A stretch of DNA of 13,111 nt from an uncultured Actinomycetes bacterium (GTDB lineage: Bacteria > Actinomycetota > Acidimicrobiia > Acidimicrobiales > Ilumatobacteraceae): the NCBI GenBank assembly GCA_903858075.1, contig CAIOHI010000354.1, positions 1 through 13,111 on the forward strand. Reading direction: 5' to 3'. The notes under the pieces were generated by a model. It ran no database searches. It saw only the letters and a list, made by a program, of their open reading frames with translations, and was not told where the DNA came from. This document shows positions 6,451-13,111 of this stretch, piece by piece; the stretch's first letter is position 1, and each line of letters begins with the position of its first letter. The position numbers and the translations under genes were made by a program.

Positions 6451-6762
6451 ATGCCTACCTACGTCTACAAATTCGTTGACTCTGGTGAAACCATTGAAGT
6501 TCAGCAGGCCTTCACCGACGATGCTTTCACTGAAGTTGCCCACCCGAGCGACGGCAAGTTGCGCCCTGTGAAAAAAGTCTTTCAACCAGTTGGTATCACT
6601 TTCAAAGGTGGCGGTTTCTACAAGACCGATTCCAAAGGTGGCAGCTCTGCAACCACCCCACCGGGGACAAGTTCAAGTTCCACATCAAGCGACTCGTCGA
6701 GCGCTGCAAGCACGCCTGCTCCGGCTCCGGCTGCTGCGCCTGCGCCGTCTACTCCTGCCTAA
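6451..6762 (+). CDS. FmdB-like small protein lacking the zinc-ribbon cysteines
   Basis: This 103-residue protein starts MPTYVYKF and continues with QQAFTDDAFTE, VKKVFQPVGITFKGGGFYKTDSK (positions about 40-62), the conserved frame of the FmdB family (CxxC_CxxC_SSSS regulatory-protein domain). Standard members carry CxxC at about residues 8-11 and CPxC at about 28-31, forming a zinc ribbon. Here these places read FVDSG and VAHPSDG, and there is no cysteine anywhere in the protein. After residue 63 comes a low-complexity tail rich in Ser, then Ala-Pro repeats, as in many family members. AGGAG at 6441-6445, five bases before the ATG, supports the start. The function of the family is poorly known; the original link was to formamidase regulation. 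The gene may share a transcript with the DUF1089 gene upstream. Confidence 0.85.
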   Translation: MPTYVYKFVDSGETIEVQQAFTDDAFTEVAHPSDGKLRPVKKVFQPVGITFKGGGFYKTDSKGGSSATTPPGTSSSSTSSDSSSAASTPAPAPAAAPAPSTPA

Positions 6763-6810
6763 TACGCACAAGCGTGGCACTACGCGGGCCGCAATGCACA
6801 CACGTAGGGC

Positions 6811-6927
6811 ATGACACTTTTCAGTAACTTGCGCACGTTTTTCGTACAGCACCCAAAATCGCCACAGGGAATTTCTGCATTATTTGCATTCACTGCAACC
6901 CTCATTGTGTTGCACATCGTTCCGTGA
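6811..6927 (+). CDS. Possible 38-residue single-pass membrane peptide
   Basis: An ATG at 6811 opens a 38-codon frame ending in TGA at 6925-6927. The product starts MTLFSNLRTFFVQHPKSPQG, then has a hydrophobic stretch (about residues 21-37, ALFAFTATLIVLHIV) of membrane-spanning length and ends in Pro. The layout of a short basic N-terminal part plus one hydrophobic helix is protein-like. It fills most of the otherwise empty gap between fmdB and the 3' end of tldE. Against it: the ribosome site is poor (TAGGG lies too close to the ATG), the frame is short enough to arise by chance, and I do not recognise a family. Confidence 0.3.
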   Translation: MTLFSNLRTFFVQHPKSPQGISALFAFTATLIVLHIVP

Positions 6928-6940
6928 GAACGTAATTGCC

Positions 6941-8284
6941 TTATGCCCCACTCATGGTGACGTCGTTGATGACCAGCGACATGCCATTTGCCGACATTGG
7001 CAACCAGTCAACGTCGCCGCCAATTGCAACAACATCTTGCAACATGCGTTGCAATGTAGAAGCAATGGTGAACTCGCGAATAGGTGCCCCCACTTGACCA
7101 TTGTTAATGAGCAAGCCAGAGGCTCCGGTGGAAAAATCGCCCGAAATTGGGTTGACACCCGAATGCAGACCCTGCACCATTTGAATGAGCACGCCATCGC
7201 TTACTTGTGCAATGAGTTCTGCTTGAGTAGCGGTGCCCGGAACTAATTGCATTGCTAAACAACTCACTCCCGGTGTTCCACCAGTACGCACTGCACTGCC
7301 CGTGCTCTTTGTTTGGCCGCGACGCGCGCTGTATGAGGAGTGAAGGAATTGTTTCAACGTGCCATTTTCAATGAGCACATTTCGACGTGCAGCTAAGCCT
7401 TCACCATCTATATCGGTTGCACTATAAGCAAGCGGGTTTGTTGGGTCGTCAATGAGAGTAACGAGCGGGTTCGCTACCGACTCACCTAAACGTTCAGCAA
7501 AAAAACTCCGGCCTTTTTGCACATTCTCGCCGCTAAAGCTGCTTGACAACACCCGCAAAAACTGTGCGGTGACATATGGGTCTAAAACAATTGTTGTTCG
7601 TTTAGATTGCGGCTTCGTTGCCCCCAGAAGGCGCGTTGCGCGGTCGGCCGCTTCACGAGCTGCGCGTGCCAAGTTAAATTCTGTTGGAGTACGACCTACT
7701 GAAAAACCAAAACCTGTTTGAGTTTCATCGCCATCGTCGGCGAGTGTGCCCACGGAAACATAACAACCGTTTTCGCGCCCATGGGCCCGAATGCCACTTG
7801 TGGTTGCAAATGCTGTTTCACCGTATGCATCGTCGTAGTTTGCATCGTCAATACGAATGCGAGCATCGGTTGCCAACGTGAGTTTTTCGAGTTCTTTTGC
7901 AATAGCAATTTTCTCTGCTGTGGGAAAATGCGCAAGTTCTTCATTCCACAGTTCCTGTGGCACTTTTGCAACACCATCTGGTTCTGCAAGGCCAGCCCAT
8001 TCATCGACAGACCCAAATTGAACATTGTCGCGCGCTTCAGCAAAAACTTCGCTCAGTACTGACTCGTCGAGCGTTCCTGCATATGCATAGCCCGTACGGC
8101 CTTCTTTGATGACCCGAATACCGACACTTTCTGACTGCGCAGAAACAAAGTGTTCTACTTCGCCTTCATAGATGCGGATGGAAGTTTCACCACCTCGAGA
8201 AACATATGCCTCAACCTGTTCACCAGGCTTTGCTTGCGCAACAATTCGGTCGGCAAGATCTTGCAGCGCATTTCCCGAACTCAT
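6941..8284 (-). CDS. tldE: TldE/PmbA, metalloprotease partner subunit
   Basis: The 447-residue protein matches the TldE (PmbA) half of the TldD/TldE heterodimeric protease, which degrades unfolded peptides, matures some ribosomally made peptides such as microcin B17, and affects CcdA antitoxin in E. coli. Visible features are the N-terminal GEVEHFVSAQSESVGIRVI segment, TTSGIRAHGRENGCYVSV, a C-terminal DGEGLAARRNVLIENGTLKQFLHSSYSAR segment, and QGLHSGVNPISGDFSTGASGLLINNGQ before the final NDVTMSGA. There is no HExxxH, as expected: the zinc site sits in TldD. The ATG at 8282-8284 overlaps the tldD stop (ATGA), and GGAGG nine bases upstream inside tldD supports it. This indicates translational coupling in a tldD-tldE operon. 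A longer in-frame extension upstream would lie inside tldD and is rejected. Confidence 0.95.
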   Translation of the reverse strand: MSSGNALQDLADRIVAQAKPGEQVEAYVSRGGETSIRIYEGEVEHFVSAQSESVGIRVIKEGRTGYAYAGTLDESVLSEVFAEARDNVQFGSVDEWAGLAEPDGVAKVPQELWNEELAHFPTAEKIAIAKELEKLTLATDARIRIDDANYDDAYGETAFATTSGIRAHGRENGCYVSVGTLADDGDETQTGFGFSVGRTPTEFNLARAAREAADRATRLLGATKPQSKRTTIVLDPYVTAQFLRVLSSSFSGENVQKGRSFFAERLGESVANPLVTLIDDPTNPLAYSATDIDGEGLAARRNVLIENGTLKQFLHSSYSARRGQTKSTGSAVRTGGTPGVSCLAMQLVPGTATQAELIAQVSDGVLIQMVQGLHSGVNPISGDFSTGASGLLINNGQVGAPIREFTIASTLQRMLQDVVAIGGDVDWLPMSANGMSLVINDVTMSGA

Positions 8285-9690
8285 GCTGCAGTTCCTCCAA
8301 TGGTGAGTGACTTCACGCGCAAGGTGGGTTGACCATCGCCTACGGGAACACCTTGCCCATCTTTTCCACACGTACCCGGGTTGCCCATCGCAAAATCGTT
8401 ACCGAGCATGTCGATATCGCGCAGCACTTGCGGGCCATTGCCAATGAGGTTTCCTTCACGCAATGGTTCAGTGATTTCTCCATTTTCAATGAGGTACGCC
8501 TCGGTCATACCAAACACAAAGTCGCCGCTCGCAGTGTTCACACTTCCACCACCAAGTTTTGCAACATAAACACCGTTCTTTGTTGCTTTCACAATGTCAT
8601 CTGGTTCTGAACTTCCATTGATGACGAATGTATTGGTCATGCGCACCATCGGGAGATGCATGTAGCTTTGGCGACGTCCGTTTCCGCTTTGACGATGATT
8701 CTCTTTACGTGCGCGCAAGTAGTCCCACATGTAGTCGGTGAGAACGCCATTTTCAATGAGAGTGTTTTTCTGGCTGTGATGACCTTCGTCATCAATGCCA
8801 ATGGCACCCCATTCGCCGCTCATGGTGCCATCATCAATAAGCGTGACGAGCGATGATGCAACCATCTCGCCTACCTTGCCGCGATACACGCTTGCGCCTT
8901 TGCCAACGAGGTCTGCTTCTAGACCATGCCCACAAGCCTCGTGGAAAAGAACTCCACCACTACCGCGCTTGATGACCACTGACAAAGCACCAGAAGGCGC
9001 TGGGCGAGCCTTCAACTTGGTCACTGCCTGACGCGCTGCACCTGCAGCCAGTTCTTCCACGTCGTAAAGATCGAAGAGTTCAAACCCAATGGTGCGACCC
9101 ATGGAGTCGTAGCCGGTTTGCATTCCCCCATCGCCAGAGGCAACAACACTCACCCGGAAAAGGGTACGCACTTGGTCGTCGGCGGCGAATACGCCCTCGC
9201 TGTTTGCCACCAAAATGCGTCGCACACTGTCGCCGTAGCCCGCCGATACTTGCACCACTGCTTGGTCGATACTTCGCGCAGCTTCATTTGCGCGTTCCAG
9301 TAGTTCAACTTTGCGCGTCTTAGGAACTTCATTCGGCAAAATTTGAACATCATTTACTTGGTGCCTATCGATGCCACCGAGGGCAACCGTGACCACACCG
9401 CCAGAACCCTGCTTGGCTGCAACTGCGGCTGCCTCGGCTGCTTGAAGCAACCCGGATTCAGACAGGTCGGCGGTGTGGGCAAAGCCCGTTGTCTCACCGT
9501 GAACAACCCGAATACCAGCCCCCCGGTCACGACCCGTTGTTACTTGCTCAATTCGGCCATCGTCGAGTCCCGCCGACGTGGATCTCTTATCTTCAATGAA
9601 GATTTCAGAGAACCCTGCTCCGGTACTGCGGCCCTTAGCCAGCACCTTTTCTATGGTTTCTTTGCCAACAAGCTCGCTCAATGTGCTCAT
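8281..9690 (-). CDS. tldD: TldD, zinc metalloprotease catalytic subunit
   Basis: The 469-residue protein has the zinc-binding HEACGH motif (His250, Glu251, His255) in the segment GSGGVLFHEACGHGLEADL, which carries the catalytic site of the TldD/TldE protease. Other family features are DDGRIEQVTTGRDRGAGIRV near the N terminus, GEWGAIGIDDEGHHSQKNTLIENG, the ARKENHRQSGNGRRQSYMHLPMVRMTNT stretch, and the C-terminal GNDFAMGNPGTCGKDGQGVPVGDGQPTLRV, which helps form the active site. The length matches the family. The start ATG (9688-9690) lacks a good Shine-Dalgarno sequence but has TAACGT eight bases upstream, consistent with a leaderless message. The gene heads the tldD-tldE operon and is divergent from the PAP2 gene 41 bases away. 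No precursor-peptide gene is obvious next to it. Confidence 0.96.
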   Translation of the reverse strand: MSTLSELVGKETIEKVLAKGRSTGAGFSEIFIEDKRSTSAGLDDGRIEQVTTGRDRGAGIRVVHGETTGFAHTADLSESGLLQAAEAAAVAAKQGSGGVVTVALGGIDRHQVNDVQILPNEVPKTRKVELLERANEAARSIDQAVVQVSAGYGDSVRRILVANSEGVFAADDQVRTLFRVSVVASGDGGMQTGYDSMGRTIGFELFDLYDVEELAAGAARQAVTKLKARPAPSGALSVVIKRGSGGVLFHEACGHGLEADLVGKGASVYRGKVGEMVASSLVTLIDDGTMSGEWGAIGIDDEGHHSQKNTLIENGVLTDYMWDYLRARKENHRQSGNGRRQSYMHLPMVRMTNTFVINGSSEPDDIVKATKNGVYVAKLGGGSVNTASGDFVFGMTEAYLIENGEITEPLREGNLIGNGPQVLRDIDMLGNDFAMGNPGTCGKDGQGVPVGDGQPTLRVKSLTIGGTAA

Positions 9691-9698
9691 GACGCTTC

Positions 9699-9704
9699 AC
9701 GTTA
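9699..9704 (-). promoter_or_regulatory. Putative leaderless -10 box of tldD
   Basis: On the minus strand TAACGT (TANNNT type) ends eight bases before the tldD ATG. A weak GAAG lies between them, so a very short leader is also possible. Confidence 0.4.
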
Positions 9705-9718
9705 CTTGCCAGAACCTC

Positions 9719-9724
9719 TAACCT
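9719..9724 (+). promoter_or_regulatory. Leaderless -10 box of the PAP2 gene
   Basis: TAACCT ends exactly seven bases before the GTG start at 9732, and there is no Shine-Dalgarno sequence. TTCACG at 9696-9701, 17 bases upstream, is a partial match to a -35 box. It supports choosing the GTG as the start. Confidence 0.48.
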
Positions 9725-9731
9725 CTTCCTC

Positions 9732-10601
9732 GTGGCAAATGATTTGGAGGGCGCTTCACCTGCTCGCACGCATAAGACGCTGTGGTGGAAAGAGGCCGCG
9801 TTATTTATTGCTTTTTATACCATCTACACCTGGACCCGTAATCAATTTGGCTCAGACCGCATCAACGGTGTCGATGTCCCTGTTCAGGCTTTTCGCAATG
9901 CCATTCGTGTAGTGCGTTTTGAGCGTTGGATTGGGCTGTACCACGAAGAGTCTGTTCAAGAATTTTTCTTGTCGCATCGCTGGTTCATTCAATTAATGAA
10001 CACCTACTACGGAACTGCTCACTTCATTGTCACCATCGCCGTATTTTTCTTGTTGTATAAAAAAAGGCCAGATGTATTTCCCCAATGGCGCAATACTTTG
10101 GCCGCAACAACTGCTCTCGCAATTGTTGGATTTTCTCTTTTTCCTCTCATGCCTCCGCGTTTGCTCGATCAGCCGTGTCCGCCGCTAGGGCATGGAGCCC
10201 AATGCCTTGAAGCCACAGAGCGTGGGCTCGATGAAGGCAAAACAAACTTTGGGTTTGTCGACACTCTTGATGTTTATGGTGGCCCTTGGGACTTCAGCTC
10301 GGGTGCTGGTGCAAAAATATCGAATCAATACGCGGCGATGCCAAGCTTGCACATTGGTTGGTCAAGTTGGTGCGCATTTGCCATGTGGCCAATTGCGCGG
10401 CGCCGCTGGATTCGTGCGCTTCTACTGCTGTATCCCACCACAACATTGCTATGCATCATCGTCACAGGAAACCACTTCTGGATTGATGGTGTGGGAGGTC
10501 AACTCACTTTGGCAGTTGGCTTTCTCATTGGTACTGGTGTTCACAAGTGGAATCAACGCCGCCTCGACACGAAATACGAAGCGCAACTACAAACGAGTTA
10601 A
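9732..10601 (+). CDS. PAP2-superfamily integral membrane phosphatase/transferase
   Basis: The 289-residue protein has about six hydrophobic segments (near 23-40, 92-108, 123-140, 205-222, 228-246 and 255-271). It carries two PAP2 motifs: YAAMPSLHIGWS (200-211, with Ser205 and His207) and GNHFWIDGVGG (246-256, with His248 and Asp252). The N-terminal KxxxxxxRP motif is not in standard form, as in the PAP2_3 (PF14378) group, which includes inositol-phosphorylceramide-synthase-like proteins. That group cleaves or transfers phosphate-linked head groups on lipids at the membrane; the substrate here is unknown. A loop between segments (about 141-200) has two cysteines (149 and 158) that could pair if it is extracytoplasmic. 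The start is GTG with no ribosome site but a TAACCT box seven bases upstream. The stop is seven bases from the stop of the convergent SDR gene. Confidence 0.87.
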   Translation: MANDLEGASPARTHKTLWWKEAALFIAFYTIYTWTRNQFGSDRINGVDVPVQAFRNAIRVVRFERWIGLYHEESVQEFFLSHRWFIQLMNTYYGTAHFIVTIAVFFLLYKKRPDVFPQWRNTLAATTALAIVGFSLFPLMPPRLLDQPCPPLGHGAQCLEATERGLDEGKTNFGFVDTLDVYGGPWDFSSGAGAKISNQYAAMPSLHIGWSSWCAFAMWPIARRRWIRALLLLYPTTTLLCIIVTGNHFWIDGVGGQLTLAVGFLIGTGVHKWNQRRLDTKYEAQLQTS

Positions 10602-10608
10602 GGACAAC

Positions 10609-11376
10609 TTAAAACGAGTGGTAGCCGCCGTCGATGGTGATGACATCACCCGTGTGATATTTACTTAAATCACTTGCGAGGTACACAGCGAGTCCTGCAA
10701 AATCGCTGGGCGCACCCCAACGCCGCATTGGCACGCGTGGCAGAACGTTGTTGACAAACTTGTCCCACCCAAATGACGGTGCGGTCATTTCACTTTCTAT
10801 CCACCCCGGCAAGATGGCGTTACTACGAATACCGTGACGCGCATGCTCTACCGCAATGGCTTTCGACATTGCAACAAGCCCGGCCTTTGACGCCCCATAA
10901 TGCTGTCCTTTTTGTTGACCATAAAATGCCGACCCCGAGGTAGTGAACACAATGGAGCCACCACCATTGGGAACCATGTGACGCACGGCTTCTTGGGCAG
11001 TGAAAAAAGCACCATCAAGATTTACACGCATGACGCGGTCCCATTCCTCCGTGCTCATCTCGGCAAAACTTGGCGCCTTACCACCAACACCTGCGTTCAC
11101 GAAACACGCATCAATACGACCGCATTCATTCACCGTGGTATCAAAACTGGCACGGACTTGAGCCTCGTCACCAACGTCGCACTGGAGTGCCAGAACACTG
11201 GTTCCGAAACCAATGAGTTCTTGAGTAGCCGCAGTGTTTTTCTCTAAATTGGTACCCCAAATGACTATATTTGCCCCATTCGCGGCAAGGCCTTTTGCCA
11301 TACCGAGGCCAATGCCACCGTTGCCACCAGTGACGAGCGCAGTCTTGCCTGCAAGTGAAAAAGAATATGGGTTCAT
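10609..11376 (-). CDS. Short-chain dehydrogenase/reductase (SDR), classical type
   Basis: The 255-residue protein is a classical SDR oxidoreductase. It has the nucleotide-binding TGGNGGIG (16-23), CDVGD (66-70, adenine-ring contact), NAGVG (94-98), and catalytic Asn119, Ser147, Tyr160 and Lys164 (YGASK). The C-terminal end ITIDGGYHSF is typical of FabG/gluconate-dehydrogenase-like members. The family uses NAD(H) or NADP(H) to interconvert alcohols and ketones; the substrate cannot be read from the sequence. Trp40 and Gly41 after the second strand, in place of an acidic residue there, leave the cofactor choice open. I chose the ATG at 11374-11376 (MNPYSF) because classical SDRs are about 250 residues long and TACCGT lies six bases upstream. 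An in-frame extension of 19 residues to 11433 runs through the promoter region. The gene is divergent from dxs. Confidence 0.93.
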   Translation of the reverse strand: MNPYSFSLAGKTALVTGGNGGIGLGMAKGLAANGANIVIWGTNLEKNTAATQELIGFGTSVLALQCDVGDEAQVRASFDTTVNECGRIDACFVNAGVGGKAPSFAEMSTEEWDRVMRVNLDGAFFTAQEAVRHMVPNGGGSIVFTTSGSAFYGQQKGQHYGASKAGLVAMSKAIAVEHARHGIRSNAILPGWIESEMTAPSFGWDKFVNNVLPRVPMRRWGAPSDFAGLAVYLASDLSKYHTGDVITIDGGYHSF

Positions 11377-11382
11377 CACGCC

Positions 11383-11388
11383 ACGGTA
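11383..11388 (-). promoter_or_regulatory. Leaderless -10 box of the SDR gene
   Basis: On the minus strand TACCGT ends six bases before the SDR ATG, and no Shine-Dalgarno sequence is present. The palindrome 11393-11407 falls in the region between this box and any -35 element. Confidence 0.48.
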
Positions 11389-11392
11389 GTCA

Positions 11393-11407
11393 TCTTTGTC
11401 ACAAAGA
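11393..11407. repeat. Palindrome between SDR gene and dxs, possible operator
   Basis: TCTTTGTCACAAAGA is a perfect seven-base inverted repeat around a single central base, in the 82-base divergent promoter region. It lies just upstream of the putative SDR -10 box and 52 bases before the dxs start. It looks like a dimeric repressor or activator site, but I cannot assign a regulator. Confidence 0.45.
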
Positions 11408-11443
11408 ATCACGACCAAATATGCCCAGCCCAATATGGGGCGA

Positions 11444-11449
11444 TAGCGT
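11444..11449 (+). promoter_or_regulatory. Putative -10 box of dxs
   Basis: TAGCGT ends nine bases before the dxs ATG, giving a leader of zero to a few bases. There is no Shine-Dalgarno sequence and no clear -35 box, so this is the weakest of the leaderless candidates. Confidence 0.33.
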
Positions 11450-11458
11450 CGTGTTGCT

Positions 11459-13111
11459 ATGGCGCTCGCCGATATCCACCACCCAATCGACCTTCGTCAC
11501 CTCAGCACAGCAGAGGTCAACGTATTGGCTACAGAGATTCGCGAGTTCATTGTTCAGTCTGTTTCTGAAACAGGCGGGCACTTAGGCTCAAACTTGGGAG
11601 CGGTAGAGCTCACGTTGGCACTGCATAGAGTTTTCGAGAGCCCCCTCGATGCCGTGTTATGGGATACAGGCCACCAGGCTTACATACACAAACTCGTCAC
11701 TGGTCGCGCTCCCGACTTTGCACGCTTACGCCAAGAAGGTGGGCTGTCGGGTTACCCGAATCGAGAAGAGAGCGAGCACGACTTCATTGAAAACAGTCAT
11801 GCTTCTACCGTGCTCTCCTATGCCTACGGCATGGCGGTTTCCCGCGACCTTGCAGAGTTAGCAGGAGAGACGCCCGCACATCGCCACATCGTGTCGGTCA
11901 TTGGCGATGGGTCAATGACGGGCGGAATGGCTTACGAAGCACTCAACAACTTGGGTCACTCTGGTCGCAAAGTCATCATTGTTTTAAATGACAACGGCAG
12001 AAGTTACGCCCCAACAATTTCATCGCTCAGCATTGGCGAAGACAACATCACCGCTGCCGACAAAGTATCTGGTCTCTTGTCGAAGAACCTCACGAAGATT
12101 CGACTGAACCCCACTTACGTGCGTCGCCAGCGACGCTTTGAACGATTCATGCGTCGATTGCCCGCAGTTGGCAAACAAGCAGAACGCAGTGTGATAGCGG
12201 TCAAAGCAGCAGTGCGTGAATTTCTTCAGCCGCCAGGGTTCTTCGAGGCGCTAGGAATTCGCTATATCGGCCCTATCGATGGCCACAATATTGAAGCGCT
12301 TGAGAAAGCTCTGCGCTCCGCAGAACAACGCGTTGCCGAAGGACCAATTCTTTTGCATGTCATTACGCAAAAAGGCCGTGGCTACTCTCCGGCAGAAGAT
12401 GACGACGAAAAACATCTTCACGATGCACCTGTCTTTGACCCACAAAATGGGCCCCCTAAATCGGTGCCCACGGGTTACACCCAAGCATTTGCTGAAACAT
12501 TGATTCAAGAAGCATCGCTCGACAACCGCATTGTGGCAATCACCGCGGCAATGCCTGGGCCCACCGGGCTCATTGCCTTTCAGCAAAAATTTCCCGATCG
12601 CTTTTTCGATGTAGGTATTGCAGAACAACATGCCGTCACCGCCGCAACCGGAATGGCGCTCTCAGGCCTTCGTCCTGTCGTCGCTCTGTACAGCACTTTC
12701 TTGTCTCGCGCATGGGACCAAGTGGTGTATGACGTTGCTCTTCACAAAGCCCCTGTTATTTTCTGCCTCGACCGTGCTGGCATCACCGGAGATGACGGCC
12801 CGAGCCACCACGGCGTTTACGACATGGCATTACTTTCCAAGGTTCCCGGAATGCGAGTGCTCGCGCCGTCGAGCGCGCAAGATCTACAACAGATGCTGCA
12901 CGATGCCTTTACATTGGCTGATGACGGGCCAGTTGTCATTAGATACCCCAAGGGCGTTGTTCGCAATGTTGCACCAAGCGATATTGGCAGTGGGCTTCTC
13001 GCTCGCGAACTGCGTACCTCACCTAATAAAAAAATATGTATCTTGGCAATTGGAAAAATGGTTGGCAATGCATTGGAAGCCGCAGAGATGCTCCATAGCG
13101 AAGGTATTGAA
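11459..13111 (+). CDS. dxs: 1-deoxy-D-xylulose-5-phosphate synthase, C-terminal end missing
   Basis: Dxs condenses pyruvate and glyceraldehyde 3-phosphate, using thiamine diphosphate, in the first step of the MEP isoprenoid pathway. The frame runs 551 codons without a stop to the window edge, about 85-90% of the usual 620-650. Visible motifs: ETGGHLGSNLG (37-47, catalytic His41), WDTGHQAYIHKLVTGR (68-83), the ThDP motif GDGSMTGGMAYEALNN (149-164) with LNDNGRSYAPTISSL (176-190), YIGPIDGHN (269-277), and FDVGIAEQHAVT (383-394, catalytic Glu389). The segment GDDGPSHHGVYD (444-455) and RYPKG (495-499) follow. The last (transketolase C-terminal) domain has only begun. The ATG at 11459 is the first possible start after an in-frame TAG at 11444. 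There is no ribosome site. It is divergent from the SDR gene. Confidence 0.95.
   Translation, partial: MALADIHHPIDLRHLSTAEVNVLATEIREFIVQSVSETGGHLGSNLGAVELTLALHRVFESPLDAVLWDTGHQAYIHKLVTGRAPDFARLRQEGGLSGYPNREESEHDFIENSHASTVLSYAYGMAVSRDLAELAGETPAHRHIVSVIGDGSMTGGMAYEALNNLGHSGRKVIIVLNDNGRSYAPTISSLSIGEDNITAADKVSGLLSKNLTKIRLNPTYVRRQRRFERFMRRLPAVGKQAERSVIAVKAAVREFLQPPGFFEALGIRYIGPIDGHNIEALEKALRSAEQRVAEGPILLHVITQKGRGYSPAEDDDEKHLHDAPVFDPQNGPPKSVPTGYTQAFAETLIQEASLDNRIVAITAAMPGPTGLIAFQQKFPDRFFDVGIAEQHAVTAATGMALSGLRPVVALYSTFLSRAWDQVVYDVALHKAPVIFCLDRAGITGDDGPSHHGVYDMALLSKVPGMRVLAPSSAQDLQQMLHDAFTLADDGPVVIRYPKGVVRNVAPSDIGSGLLARELRTSPNKKICILAIGKMVGNALEAAEMLHSEGIE

Noticed and set aside
6640..6762. Possible frameshift or recombination in the Ser/Ala-Pro tail of the FmdB-like gene
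   Set aside because: Low-complexity tails of this kind are common in the family and the frame closes with a normal stop.
8285..8371. Longer tldE reading frame starting inside tldD (29 extra residues)
   Set aside because: The extension is out-of-frame tldD sequence; the ATG at 8284 has GGAGG at good distance and the typical ATGA overlap with the tldD stop.
8281..9690. A RiPP (modified peptide) cluster around tldD/tldE
   Set aside because: No cyclodehydratase, radical SAM maturase or transporter gene is nearby; tldD/tldE pairs are often stand-alone housekeeping genes.
10591..10619. Repeated AAACGAGT and a TTAAG/CTTAA inverted repeat around the PAP2 and SDR stop codons
   Set aside because: Short, A/T-rich, and largely made by two convergent TAA stop codons; too weak for a terminator or attachment site.
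11377..11433. Nineteen-residue N-terminal extension of the SDR protein
   Set aside because: It crosses the divergent promoter and palindrome, and the sequence (cysteine and hydrophobic residues before MNPYSF) is unlike classical SDR starts.
11411..11443. GCCC/GGGC and CCCA/TGGG pairs upstream of dxs as a riboswitch or attenuator
   Set aside because: Only four-base arms, and the likely transcript start lies downstream of them.

Overview
The window is ordinary bacterial chromosome, densely coding with short gaps. It most likely comes from an actinobacterium of moderate G+C (about half G+C by eye, not computed). The evidence is a SepX/GlpR-type divisome membrane protein close to moeA (a known actinobacterial gene neighbourhood), an actinobacterial-type dxs, and several genes that seem to be read from leaderless transcripts with a TANNNT -10 box 6-9 bases before the start codon. 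A low- or mid-G+C Acidimicrobiia-like lineage would fit, but that is a guess. There are no rRNA or tRNA genes, insertion sequences, phage genes or CRISPR arrays.

Layout. Bases 1-1024 (minus): the 5' end of an acyl-CoA synthetase, preceded by a sepX/glpR-like gene. Bases 1184-5756: molybdenum-cofactor genes moeA-moaA and moaC, all on the minus strand, but split by a plus-strand gene (1774-3447) for a four-domain rhodanese / persulfide-dioxygenase / pseudo-rhodanese / rhodanese protein. That gene has its own CsoR/CstR-like operator (1724-1739). Bases 5773-6762 (plus): a putative glycolipid-binding (DUF1089) protein and a cysteine-free FmdB-like protein. Bases 6941-9690 (minus): the tldD-tldE protease pair, with overlapping stop and start codons. 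Bases 9732-10601 (plus): a PAP2-type membrane phosphatase/transferase. Bases 10609-11376 (minus): an SDR oxidoreductase. Base 11459 to the end (plus): dxs, cut by the window edge after 551 codons.

How the genes relate. MoaA and MoaC make cyclic pyranopterin monophosphate from GTP, and MoeA inserts molybdate. The same MoeA homologue may also act as Glp, the gephyrin-like partner of GlpR in cell division. The rhodanese fusion probably detoxifies sulfane sulfur under a persulfide-sensing repressor that is not encoded here. TldD and TldE form one protease. Dxs starts the MEP isoprenoid pathway.

The points most worth a second look are the operator-plus-fusion sulfur module inside the Moco cluster, the moeA/sepX-glpR linkage, the repeated leaderless-promoter pattern, inverted repeats placed in two divergent promoters, and the FmdB protein that has lost every zinc-ribbon cysteine. 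I saw no clearly new multi-gene system.
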